Below are positions 17,110 to 25,836 of a stretch of DNA of 64,000 nucleotides, in pieces (position 1 is the stretch's first letter; each line of letters opens with the position of its first letter). The stretch is from Microvirga brassicacearum (lineage in GTDB: Bacteria; Pseudomonadota; Alphaproteobacteria; Rhizobiales; Beijerinckiaceae). The notes under the pieces are model-generated. The model was not told the origin of the DNA. It ran no database searches and saw only the letters and a program-made list of their open reading frames with translations. A program made the translations under genes and the position numbers. The stretch is taken from assembly GCF_008757455.1 (NCBI RefSeq), contig NZ_VCMV01000063.1, positions 3,143 to 67,142 of the forward strand, given 5' to 3'.

Positions 17110-18933
17110 ATGGCCCAAGAAACGAAGGGTGCTGCCGTGAACGGCAAGGCCTACACGATCGTCGATCACACCTTCGACGTGGTGGTCGTGGGCGCTGGCG
17201 GAGCGGGACTTCGCGCCACCGTCGGCTGCTCGCAGGCCGGGCTCCGCACCGCCTGCATTTCGAAAGTTTTCCCGACCCGCTCGCATACCGTTGCGGCACA
17301 GGGCGGCATCTCGGCGTCGCTCGGCAATATGGGGCCGGACGATTGGCGCTGGCACATGTACGACACCGTCAAGGGGTCGGATTGGCTGGGCGATCAGGAT
17401 TCGATCGAATATCTGTGCCGCAATGCGCCGGACGCCGTCTACGAACTGGAACATTGGGGCGTGCCGTTCTCGCGCACCGATGAGGGCAAGATCTACCAGC
17501 GCCCGTTCGGCGGCATGACGACCGATTACGGCAAAGGCACCGCGCAGCGGACTTGCGCCGCTGCCGACCGCACGGGACACGCGATCCTGCACACGCTCTA
17601 CGGGCAGGCGGTCCGCAACAACACCAATTTCTTCATCGAATATTTCGCGCTCGATCTCATGATGAATGAGGAGGGTCGCTGCGTCGGCGTCGTGGCGCTC
17701 GACCAGACCACCGGCGAGATCCACCGCTTCCGCGCCAAGATGACGATCCTCGCGACCGGCGGGTACGGACGTGCCTATTTTTCGGCCACCTCCGCGCATA
17801 CCTGCACGGGAGACGGCAACGCGATGGTGCTGCGCGCCGGCCTGCCGCTGCAGGACATGGAATTCGTGCAATTCCACCCGACCGGCATCTATGGCGCCGG
17901 CTGCCTGATCACCGAGGGCGCACGCGGCGAGGGCGGCTACGTGACCAACTCGGAAGGTGAGCGCTTCATGGAGCGCTATGCGCCCTCCGCCAAGGACCTT
18001 GCGTCCCGAGACGTGGTCTCGCGCGCCATGACGATGGAGATCCGCGCCGGACGCGGCGTCGGGCGCAACAAGGACCACATCTATCTCCATCTCGATCACC
18101 TCGACCCGAAGATCCTGCACGAGCGCCTGCCTGGCATCTCGGAGAGCGCCAAGATCTTTGCGGGCGTCGACGTGACCAAGGAGCCGATCCCGGTTCTGCC
18201 GACAGTTCACTACAACATGGGCGGCATCCCGACGAACTATCACGGGGAGGTGCTGACGCTGAAGGACGGCAACCCGGATACGGTTGTGCCCGGCCTGATG
18301 GCGCTCGGCGAAGCAGCCTGCGTGTCCGTTCATGGCGCCAATCGCCTCGGCTCGAACTCGCTGATCGATCTGGTGGTGTTCGGCCGCGCGGCCGGCCTGC
18401 GCTGCGCCGAGATTCTCACGCCGAACGATAAGCACGCTGACCTGCCCAAAAACGCCGACGAACTCGCGCTGTCGCGTCTCGACCGTTTTCGCTTCGCCAA
18501 AGGCGGCACGCCGACCGCGCAATTGCGCCTCGAAATGCAGAAGACCATGCAGAACAACTGCGCGGTGTTCCGCACCGGCGAGGTGCTGGCGGAAGGCAAG
18601 GATCTCATCCACAAGGTCTGGAGCGGCGCCGGCGACATCAAGGTCACGGATCGCTCGCTGATCTGGAACACCGATCTGCTCGAAACGCTGGAATTTGACA
18701 ATCTGATCGGACAGGCCGTGGTGACGATGGAAGGCGCCCTCAACCGCCAGGAATCACGCGGCGCCCACGCCCGCGAGGATTTCCCCAACCGCGACGACAC
18801 GACCTGGATGAAGCACACGCTGGCCTGGCTCGACGATCATTCGCACAAGACTGCGATCGATTACCGGCCGGTCCACACCTACACGATGTCGAACGAGATC
18901 CAGTATATCGAGCCGAAGGCTCGGGTGTATTGA
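17110..18933 (+). CDS. sdhA: Succinate dehydrogenase flavoprotein subunit
   Basis: SdhA oxidises succinate to fumarate using covalently bound FAD. The 607-residue length is normal. The FAD-binding motif [12 protein letters not shown] is at 25-36. The flavinylation site is His59 in [10 protein letters not shown]. Substrate-site elements are [21 protein letters not shown] and the C-terminal ...[17 protein letters not shown]. The [12 protein letters not shown] and [18 protein letters not shown] segments are also present. The start is ATG 17110 with AAGGAG upstream. A long open frame on the opposite strand is a composition artefact. Confidence 0.98.
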   Translation: MAQETKGAAVNGKAYTIVDHTFDVVVVGAGGAGLRATVGCSQAGLRTACISKVFPTRSHTVAAQGGISASLGNMGPDDWRWHMYDTVKGSDWLGDQDSIEYLCRNAPDAVYELEHWGVPFSRTDEGKIYQRPFGGMTTDYGKGTAQRTCAAADRTGHAILHTLYGQAVRNNTNFFIEYFALDLMMNEEGRCVGVVALDQTTGEIHRFRAKMTILATGGYGRAYFSATSAHTCTGDGNAMVLRAGLPLQDMEFVQFHPTGIYGAGCLITEGARGEGGYVTNSEGERFMERYAPSAKDLASRDVVSRAMTMEIRAGRGVGRNKDHIYLHLDHLDPKILHERLPGISESAKIFAGVDVTKEPIPVLPTVHYNMGGIPTNYHGEVLTLKDGNPDTVVPGLMALGEAACVSVHGANRLGSNSLIDLVVFGRAAGLRCAEILTPNDKHADLPKNADELALSRLDRFRFAKGGTPTAQLRLEMQKTMQNNCAVFRTGEVLAEGKDLIHKVWSGAGDIKVTDRSLIWNTDLLETLEFDNLIGQAVVTMEGALNRQESRGAHAREDFPNRDDTTWMKHTLAWLDDHSHKTAIDYRPVHTYTMSNEIQYIEPKARVY

Positions 18934-18973
18934 GGACTGACCGTCAGCGCGGCATGACGGCAAGAGGATAGAC

Positions 18974-19756
18974 ATGGCTCAGTTCCAACTTCCCAAGAAC
19001 TCCCGCTACACCGAGGGCAAGTCCTGGCCAAAACCGGCCAATTCGAACCACGTGCAGGAATTCCGCATCTATCGCTGGAATCCGGATGACGGTGCGAAGC
19101 CGAAGATCGACACCTATTACGTCGACCGGGACGATTGCGGGCCGATGGTTCTCGATGCGCTGATCTGGATCAAGAACAATGTCGATCCGACGCTGACTTT
19201 CCGCCGCTCCTGCCGTGAGGGAATCTGCGGCTCCTGCGCCATGAACATCATGGGCGAGAATACGCTCGCCTGCACGCTCGGCATCGACGATTGCAAGGCC
19301 GACAGCGTGAAGATCTATCCGCTGCCGCATACGCCGGTCTTGAAGGATCTGGTTCCCGATCTGACGACCTTCTTCGCGCAGCACGCCTCGATCGAGCCGT
19401 GGCTGAAAACCGAAACGCCGCAACCCGAGAAAGAATGGCGCCAGACGCCGGAAGAGCGCTCCAAGCTCGATGGCCTCTATGAATGCATTCTCTGCGCCTG
19501 CTGCTCCACGTCCTGCCCGAGTTACTGGTGGAACGGCGAGCGCTTCCTCGGACCCGCAGCGCTGCTGCAGGCCTATCGTTGGCTCATCGACAGCCGCGAT
19601 GAGGGCACCGGCGAACGTCTCGACAACCTCCACGACCCGTTCCGGCTCTATCGCTGCCACACGATCATGAATTGCGCCAATACCTGCCCCAAGGGCCTCA
19701 ACCCGGCCAAGGCCATCGCCGAAATCAAGAAGATGATGGTGGCGAGGACCATCTGA
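18974..19756 (+). CDS. sdhB: Succinate dehydrogenase iron-sulfur subunit
   Basis: SdhB carries electrons from FAD to quinone through three Fe-S clusters. The 260-residue protein shows the [2Fe-2S] cysteines C80, C85, C88 and C100 ([13 protein letters not shown] ... LAC). The C-terminal ferredoxin-like motifs are [16 protein letters not shown] and [14 protein letters not shown], for the [3Fe-4S] and [4Fe-4S] clusters. It starts at ATG 18974 after GAGGATAGAC, 40 bp behind sdhA, and completes the sdhCDAB operon. Confidence 0.98.
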   Translation: MAQFQLPKNSRYTEGKSWPKPANSNHVQEFRIYRWNPDDGAKPKIDTYYVDRDDCGPMVLDALIWIKNNVDPTLTFRRSCREGICGSCAMNIMGENTLACTLGIDDCKADSVKIYPLPHTPVLKDLVPDLTTFFAQHASIEPWLKTETPQPEKEWRQTPEERSKLDGLYECILCACCSTSCPSYWWNGERFLGPAALLQAYRWLIDSRDEGTGERLDNLHDPFRLYRCHTIMNCANTCPKGLNPAKAIAEIKKMMVARTI

Positions 19757-19919
19757 TATCCGGGTTGGCGGGCTTGCGATGGCGCAAAGGGTAACCGAGG
19801 CTGCAGGCGGACCGACAGCGGAACAAACAGCCTCGCTTCGGCTTCTCCGGGACAGGCTTTGCTTGACACAGCCATGATTGCTGCCATTTGACGAGGTCCG
19901 GACTGAAATTGAGGTCATG

Positions 19920-20504
19920 ATGAACCGTCACGTTCTTCTCTTCTCCGCCCTCAGCGCAACCCTCGCGCTCGGAGCCTGCTCCTCTGCCCGGATGGACAGC
20001 GGTTACGGTGGTCCGTCGATGCGCAGCGCTGCAGCGGCGCCGACGATGACCATGCAACAGCCGATCGAAGCCGTCCCGTCAGGACCCGTCACCTCGGCAC
20101 CGCTCGCCCCGATCGACGGCCAGCCTTTGCCACCGATGGGCGGCGGGGGCCTTCCGCCAACCGATATGGCGGGCCTGCCCCCCGCATCGGCGCCTGTCGC
20201 GCCGGCGGCGCCTGCCCCCGGGGCGACCCGCACGGCCATGGTGGGCAACTGGACCGCCAGGGAGGCGTCCGGCGGATCCTGTCGCATTCAGCTGTCGAGC
20301 TCTCCGGCGCTCGACCTTTATCGGGCCTCCGCGTCCGGCTGCGGGAACCAGGACCTGTCTAAAGTCAATGCCTGGGACTATCGCGACGGCGAGGTCTATC
20401 TCTATCAGCAGGGCGGCTCCGTTGCTGCGCGCCTGCGTGGCACGTCGGGTGCGCTCAACGGCGTGCTGGCGAAATCCGGCGCGCCGCTCACGCTGGCGCG
20501 ATAA
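19920..20504 (+). CDS. Outer-membrane lipoprotein, Inh/Omp19-like protease inhibitor family
   Basis: The product has 194 residues from ATG 19920; an adjacent ATG at 19917 is equally possible. The N terminus is a lipoprotein signal with lipobox LGAC followed by SS. A long Pro/Ala/Gly/Met-rich linker follows (about 25-105). The C-terminal ~90 residues are a small beta-barrel of the AprI/Inh type: MVGNWTAREASGGSCRIQLS, DLYRASASGCGNQDL and DGEVYLY. Brucella Omp19, a lipoprotein with the same plan, inhibits proteases. It is a stand-alone gene between sdhB and zapE. Confidence 0.82.
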   Translation: MNRHVLLFSALSATLALGACSSARMDSGYGGPSMRSAAAAPTMTMQQPIEAVPSGPVTSAPLAPIDGQPLPPMGGGGLPPTDMAGLPPASAPVAPAAPAPGATRTAMVGNWTAREASGGSCRIQLSSSPALDLYRASASGCGNQDLSKVNAWDYRDGEVYLYQQGGSVAARLRGTSGALNGVLAKSGAPLTLAR

Positions 20505-20510
20505 AGCGGT

Positions 20511-21740
20511 TTGCGCTTCGAGGCCGAGGCGGGTAATCGGTCGTTTGTGACCAATCCCAAGTTCTCCTCGCCGAAATCCATCACCGCCCGCTATGACGCG
20601 CTCGTGCGCGAGAGTGCGATCGAACGCGACCCCGCGCAAGTCGCCTTGCTCCGGCAGCTCGAAACGCTCGCCGAGGGCTTGAGCGGATATCGTTTGGCGC
20701 GCAAGACCAGCGCGCTGGGTTGGCTGTTCGGCAAACGCAATCCCGCGCCGCCGCGGGGGCTCTATGTCTGGGGCTCCGTCGGCCGTGGCAAGACGATGCT
20801 GATGGATCTGTTCTTCGACGGGCTTCCGGTTCAGCGCAAGCGCCGCGTCCATTTCCATGCCTTCATGGCGGATGTGCACGAGCGCATCCACGCTTGGCGG
20901 ACACAGCTCAAAACCGGCGTGATCAAGGGCGACGATCCCATCGGGCCGGTCGCGGCGGCCCTTGCCGAGGAAGCATGGGTCCTGTGCTTTGACGAATTCA
21001 CCGTGACGGACATCGCCGACGCGATGATCCTCGGGCGGCTCTTTACCGCGTTGTTCGCCGCAGGCGTCGTCGTGGTGGCGACATCCAATGTGGAGCCGGA
21101 ACGGCTCTATGAGGGCGGATTGAACCGCACGCTTTTCCTGCCCTTCATCGCATTGCTGCAGGAGCGCATGGCTGTGGTGAGGCTTGCCGCCCGCACTGAC
21201 TTTCGTCTCGAAAAACTGGCGGGCGGGGCAGTTTTCCATACTCCCGCGAATGAGCGCTCTCACGAGGCGCTGACCCGCGCTTTCCGCAGCCTTTCGGGCA
21301 AGAGCCACGGCGAGGCGATGACCCTGACGGTGAAGGGCCACGCCGTCGAGATCCCGGAGGCCGCCGGTGGCGTGGCTCGATTTCGGTTCGGCGACCTCTG
21401 CTCGAAGCCGCTTGGTGCTTCCGATTATCTTGCTGTTGCAGAGCGGTTTCACACGGTCATCGTCGAGGACATCCCGCGTCTGTCGTTCGACCGGCGAAAC
21501 GAAGCCAAACGTTTCATCACGCTCATCGACGCGATCTACGATGCCCGCGTCAAGTTCCTCGCCTCGGCCGAGGCGGAGGCATCGGACCTGTATCGGGCCG
21601 ATAGCGGACGCGAGGCCTTCGAGTTCGATCGCACGGTGTCGCGGCTGATCGAGATGCGGTCGGAGGAATATCTCGCCCTGCCGCACGGGCAGCCGGATTC
21701 CGCGGGCTCGGGCCAGACGACCGGCCTCGTCGAGACATGA
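20511..21740 (+). CDS. zapE: Cell division protein ZapE (AFG1-like ATPase)
   Basis: ZapE/AFG1 is a P-loop ATPase that associates with the division ring in E. coli; the mitochondrial homologue handles respiratory chain subunits. The product is 409 residues from TTG 20511, or 397 from GTG 20547 (VTNPKFS), which I consider about equally likely. Walker A is GSVGRGKTMLMDLF. Other markers are VHFHAFMADVHERIH, Walker B VLCFDEFTVTDIADAMIL, and TSNVEPERLYEGGLNRTLFL. The stop overlaps the TetR gene by ATGA. Confidence 0.93.
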   Translation: MRFEAEAGNRSFVTNPKFSSPKSITARYDALVRESAIERDPAQVALLRQLETLAEGLSGYRLARKTSALGWLFGKRNPAPPRGLYVWGSVGRGKTMLMDLFFDGLPVQRKRRVHFHAFMADVHERIHAWRTQLKTGVIKGDDPIGPVAAALAEEAWVLCFDEFTVTDIADAMILGRLFTALFAAGVVVVATSNVEPERLYEGGLNRTLFLPFIALLQERMAVVRLAARTDFRLEKLAGGAVFHTPANERSHEALTRAFRSLSGKSHGEAMTLTVKGHAVEIPEAAGGVARFRFGDLCSKPLGASDYLAVAERFHTVIVEDIPRLSFDRRNEAKRFITLIDAIYDARVKFLASAEAEASDLYRADSGREAFEFDRTVSRLIEMRSEEYLALPHGQPDSAGSGQTTGLVET

Positions 21741-22372
21741 AGCGGCCGCGCGGGGAGGCGTCGGAGCGGTTGCTGGATGCCTCCATTCCGGCGGATGCGC
21801 GCCTCTTGACAATCGCAGCCGATCATCTGAAGCGCTTTGGGTCACGTCAGGTCACGGTGGTGAGCATCGCGGACGCGGCCGGGATGACGCACGCCAATGT
21901 CTACCGCTATTTCCCCTCGAAGGCCGCCCTCATCGATGCGGTGGCGGGGCAGTGGCTCAAGCGCCTCGAGACGCTGGTCGCCGACATCGCCGACGCGCCC
22001 GATCCGGCGGACGACAAGCTCGAACGGTTGCTCCAGGCTTGGGCCCGGACGCACCGGGACCTCCTTCGAGACGATCCGCATCTGTTCGACGTCTATTGCG
22101 CCGCGACAGAGACCCGCCGGCCCATTATCCGCCGGCACCGAGCGCGCATGCGGCAATTGACCGAGCGGGTGTTGGACGAGGGAGTGGGGACGGGAAAGTT
22201 CGAGACGCGGGATCGGGACCGCGCCGTAACGTTCATCACCGATGCGACGTTCCGGTTCATCAATCCCGTCGCCATCAGACTCGATTCCGACATGCCGTCG
22301 GACCTCGCCGATCATCGCCTCGGGGCCCTTATTCGCGCGATTCTGCGGACTCTCGCCAACGGCTACGTTTAG
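21737..22372 (+). CDS. TetR/AcrR-family transcriptional regulator
   Basis: The protein has 211 residues. The N-terminal DNA-binding domain is typical: RLLTIAADHLKRFGSRQVTVV, then ADAAGMTHANVYRYFPSKAALIDAV (helix-turn-helix plus the YRYF..K signature). The C-terminal ligand domain includes HRDLLRDDPHLFDVYCAA and RRHRARMRQLTERVLDEGV. It overlaps zapE by ATGA, so the two are likely cotranscribed. A 24-bp dyad lies just after its stop and could be a binding site. Ligand and targets are unknown. Confidence 0.93.
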   Translation: MKRPRGEASERLLDASIPADARLLTIAADHLKRFGSRQVTVVSIADAAGMTHANVYRYFPSKAALIDAVAGQWLKRLETLVADIADAPDPADDKLERLLQAWARTHRDLLRDDPHLFDVYCAATETRRPIIRRHRARMRQLTERVLDEGVGTGKFETRDRDRAVTFITDATFRFINPVAIRLDSDMPSDLADHRLGALIRAILRTLANGYV

Positions 22373-22377
22373 CGTAA

Positions 22378-22401
22378 GTTACAAATTTTGAGAATTGTAA
22401 C
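22378..22401. promoter_or_regulatory. 24-bp inverted repeat between the tetR-type gene and mdh
   Basis: Arms GTTACAA (22378-22384) and TTGTAAC (22395-22401) are perfect and separated by 10 AT-rich bases; AAAAAA follows. The spacing and symmetry resemble a dimeric regulator site. The site lies about 200 bp before mdh and 5 bp after the TetR-family gene. It is not a terminator on the + strand because no T-run follows. Confidence 0.4.
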
Positions 22402-22532
22402 AAAAAAGTTCGCGGCTCTCAATGGGTCCTAAGTCTTTGTCATGTCGTCGTTATTCCACATGATCCGTCGTGCCAGGATCGGGCCGAAAGGGCAACGCTT
22501 TACCGTTTAACCTTTTGTTGGCTTGATGGTGA

Positions 22533-23564
<1,032 letters not shown>

Positions 23565-23579
23565 CGAGTGAATGGTGAG

Positions 23580-23649
23580 TAGCGAATGGCGAATGGGAAA
23601 GCCCCAAGGACCATCTGCTCTTTCACCGCTCGCTATTCGCCATTCGCTA
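23580..23649. repeat. Inverted repeat element between mdh and sucC
   Basis: Arms TAGCGAATGGCGAAT (23580-23594) and ATTCGCCATTCGCTA (23635-23649) are perfect 15-base complements around a 40-base loop. The arms are themselves made of near-repeats of GCGAATG/GAGTAGCG. The element fills almost the whole 109-bp mdh-sucC gap. Such short GCGAATGGCGA-type palindromes look like dispersed intergenic repeats and could form an mRNA hairpin. Confidence 0.75.
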
Positions 23650-23673
23650 GTCGCAAACTGAAAGCGCGAAAAC

Positions 23674-24873
23674 ATGAATATCCATGAATACCAGGGCAAA
23701 GCCGTCCTGAAAGAGTTCGGCCTTCCCGTCTCGAAGGGCCGGGCGATCTTCTCCGCCGACGAGGCTGAGGCTGCCGCCAAGGAACTCGGCGGGCCGCTTT
23801 GGGTCGTCAAGTCCCAGATCCACGCGGGCGGTCGCGGCAAGGGCAAGTTCAAGGAAGCCGCTGCCGGTGAAAAGGGCGGCGTGCGCCTCGCCAAATCCAT
23901 CGACGAGGTGAAGAAATTCGCTCGTGAGATGCTCGGCAACACCCTGGTGACGATTCAAACCGGCGAGGCCGGCAAGCAGGTCAACCGCCTCTACATCGAA
24001 GACGGTTCGGACATCGAGACCGAGCTTTACCTGTCGATGCTGGTCGATCGCGCCACCGGCCGCGTCGCCTTCGTCGTCTCGACGGAAGGCGGCATGGATA
24101 TCGAGGCCGTCGCCCACGACACCCCTGAGAAGATCCACACCTTCTCGGTCGATCCCGCCACCGGAATCATGCCGCATCACGGACGGCTGGTCGCAAAGGT
24201 CCTCGGCCTCGAGGGGCCGCTCGCGAAGGAGGCGGGGGATCTCGTCACCAAGCTCTATAACGGTTTCATCTCCAAGGACATGGAGATGCTGGAGATCAAC
24301 CCGCTGATCGTCACCACGGACGGGCACCTCAAATGCCTCGACGCGAAGATCTCGTTCGATTCGAATGCTCTCTATAAGCACCCCGAGATTGTCGCGTTGC
24401 GCGACCTGACCGAAGAAGACGCCAAGGAGATCGAGGCGTCCAAGCACGACCTCGCCTACATTGCGCTCGATGGCACCATCGGCTGCATGGTCAACGGCGC
24501 CGGTCTCGCCATGGCGACCCTCGACATCATCAAGCTCTATGGCGAAGAGCCGGCGAACTTCCTCGATGTGGGCGGCGGCGCCTCGGAGGAGAAGGTGACG
24601 GCGGCGTTCAAGATCATCACCGCCGATCCGCAGGTGAAGGGCATTCTAGTCAACATCTTCGGCGGCATCATGAAATGCGACGTGATCGCGCGCGGCGTGA
24701 TTGCGGCGGTCAAGACGGTCGGGCTTCAGGTTCCGCTGGTCGTGCGCCTCGAGGGCACGAACGTCGAAGAGGGCAAGAAGATCATCCGCGAATCCGGCCT
24801 CAACGTGATCCCGGCCGACGACCTCGACGACGCAGCGCAGAAGATCGTGTCCGCTGTTCGCGGCGGAAAGTAA
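23674..24873 (+). CDS. sucC: Succinyl-CoA synthetase (ADP-forming) beta subunit
   Basis: SucC binds nucleotide and, with SucD, converts succinyl-CoA to succinate with substrate-level phosphorylation. The 399-residue product starts [16 protein letters not shown], the standard opening. The ATP-grasp domain covers about 1-240 ([21 protein letters not shown]). The C-terminal domain has [32 protein letters not shown] and [10 protein letters not shown]. The start is ATG 23674. sucD begins 9 bp after the stop with GAGGCTC between them. Confidence 0.98.
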   Translation: MNIHEYQGKAVLKEFGLPVSKGRAIFSADEAEAAAKELGGPLWVVKSQIHAGGRGKGKFKEAAAGEKGGVRLAKSIDEVKKFAREMLGNTLVTIQTGEAGKQVNRLYIEDGSDIETELYLSMLVDRATGRVAFVVSTEGGMDIEAVAHDTPEKIHTFSVDPATGIMPHHGRLVAKVLGLEGPLAKEAGDLVTKLYNGFISKDMEMLEINPLIVTTDGHLKCLDAKISFDSNALYKHPEIVALRDLTEEDAKEIEASKHDLAYIALDGTIGCMVNGAGLAMATLDIIKLYGEEPANFLDVGGGASEEKVTAAFKIITADPQVKGILVNIFGGIMKCDVIARGVIAAVKTVGLQVPLVVRLEGTNVEEGKKIIRESGLNVIPADDLDDAAQKIVSAVRGGK

Positions 24874-24882
24874 GAGGCTCAG

Positions 24883-25770
24883 ATGTCCATTCTCATCGAT
24901 AACAACACCAAGGTCATCTGCCAGGGCTTTACCGGCAAGAACGGCACCTTCCACTCCGAGCAGGCGATTGCCTACGGGACGAAAATGGTCGGCGGAACCT
25001 CGCCGGGCAAAGGTGGCTCAACCCATCTCAACCTGCCGGTCTTCGACACCGTGATGGAAGCCCGTGAAGCGACCGGCGCGAATGCATCCGTCGTGTACGT
25101 TCCGCCTCCGGGCGCGGCGGATGCGATCTGCGAGGCGATCCAGGCGGAAATCCCGCTCATCGTCTGCATCACCGAGGGTATTCCGGTGCTCGACATGGTG
25201 CGCGTCAAGCGCGCGCTCGAAGGCTCGAAGTCGCGCCTCATCGGCCCCAACTGCCCGGGCATCGTCACGGCCGGCGAATCGAAGATCGGCATCATGCCGG
25301 CCAATATCTTCAAGCCGGGCTCGGTCGGCATCGTGTCGCGTTCCGGCACGCTGACCTATGAGGCCGTGTTCCAGACCACCAGCGAGGGCCTTGGCCAGAC
25401 GACGGCGGTGGGCATCGGCGGCGATCCGGTCAAGGGCACGGAATTCATCGAAATGCTCGACATGTTCCTGTCCGATCCCAAGACCCAGTCGATCGTGATG
25501 ATCGGTGAGATCGGCGGATCGGCCGAAGAGGAAGCAGCGGCATTCATCGCGCGCGAGGCCAAGAAGGGCCGCAAGAAGCCCATGGTCGGCTTCATCGCGG
25601 GCCGTACGGCCCCCCCGGGCCGCCGCATGGGCCATGCCGGTGCGATCATTTCGGGCGGCAAGGGCGGTGCGGAAGACAAGATCGCCGCCATGGAGGCCGC
25701 GGGCATCCGCGTATCGCCGTCCCCGGCGCGCCTGGGGAAGACCCTCGTCGAGCTTCTCAAGGGCCAATAA
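24883..25770 (+). CDS. sucD: Succinyl-CoA synthetase alpha subunit
   Basis: SucD binds CoA and carries the phosphohistidine intermediate. The 295-residue product begins [29 protein letters not shown]. The CoA-binding Rossmann part includes [13 protein letters not shown]. The active-site histidine is H251 in [25 protein letters not shown] and SRSGTLTYE segments are conserved. It is translated directly behind sucC. A strong hairpin separates it from sucA. Confidence 0.98.
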   Translation: MSILIDNNTKVICQGFTGKNGTFHSEQAIAYGTKMVGGTSPGKGGSTHLNLPVFDTVMEAREATGANASVVYVPPPGAADAICEAIQAEIPLIVCITEGIPVLDMVRVKRALEGSKSRLIGPNCPGIVTAGESKIGIMPANIFKPGSVGIVSRSGTLTYEAVFQTTSEGLGQTTAVGIGGDPVKGTEFIEMLDMFLSDPKTQSIVMIGEIGGSAEEEAAAFIAREAKKGRKKPMVGFIAGRTAPPGRRMGHAGAIISGGKGGAEDKIAAMEAAGIRVSPSPARLGKTLVELLKGQ

Positions 25771-25777
25771 CCATTCG

Positions 25778-25809
25778 TTGACCGCCCTGGCGTTAGGTGG
25801 GGCGGTCAA
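25778..25809. promoter_or_regulatory. Hairpin between sucD and sucA
   Basis: Perfect 10-base arms TTGACCGCCC (25778-25787) and GGGCGGTCAA (25800-25809) enclose a 12-base loop. Only TTCGTTTC follows, not a T-run, so it may be an attenuating or RNA-stabilising hairpin rather than a strong terminator. It sits 7 bp after sucD and 27 bp before sucA. Confidence 0.6.
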
Positions 25810-25836
25810 TTCGTTTCATTTGGATCGAGTATTGCC

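Noticed and set aside
16318-18612. 764-codon open frame on the minus strand across sdhC-sdhA
   Set aside because: It lies fully opposite the clear sdhCDA genes; the high GC content removes stop codons. The product is rich in Arg/His/Ala with no family features.
20079-21845. 588-codon minus-strand frame opposite zapE
   Set aside because: Shadow of zapE and the lipoprotein gene, without features.
23580-23649. Repeat unit of a CRISPR array
   Set aside because: Only two inverted arms, no direct repeats with spacers and no cas genes.
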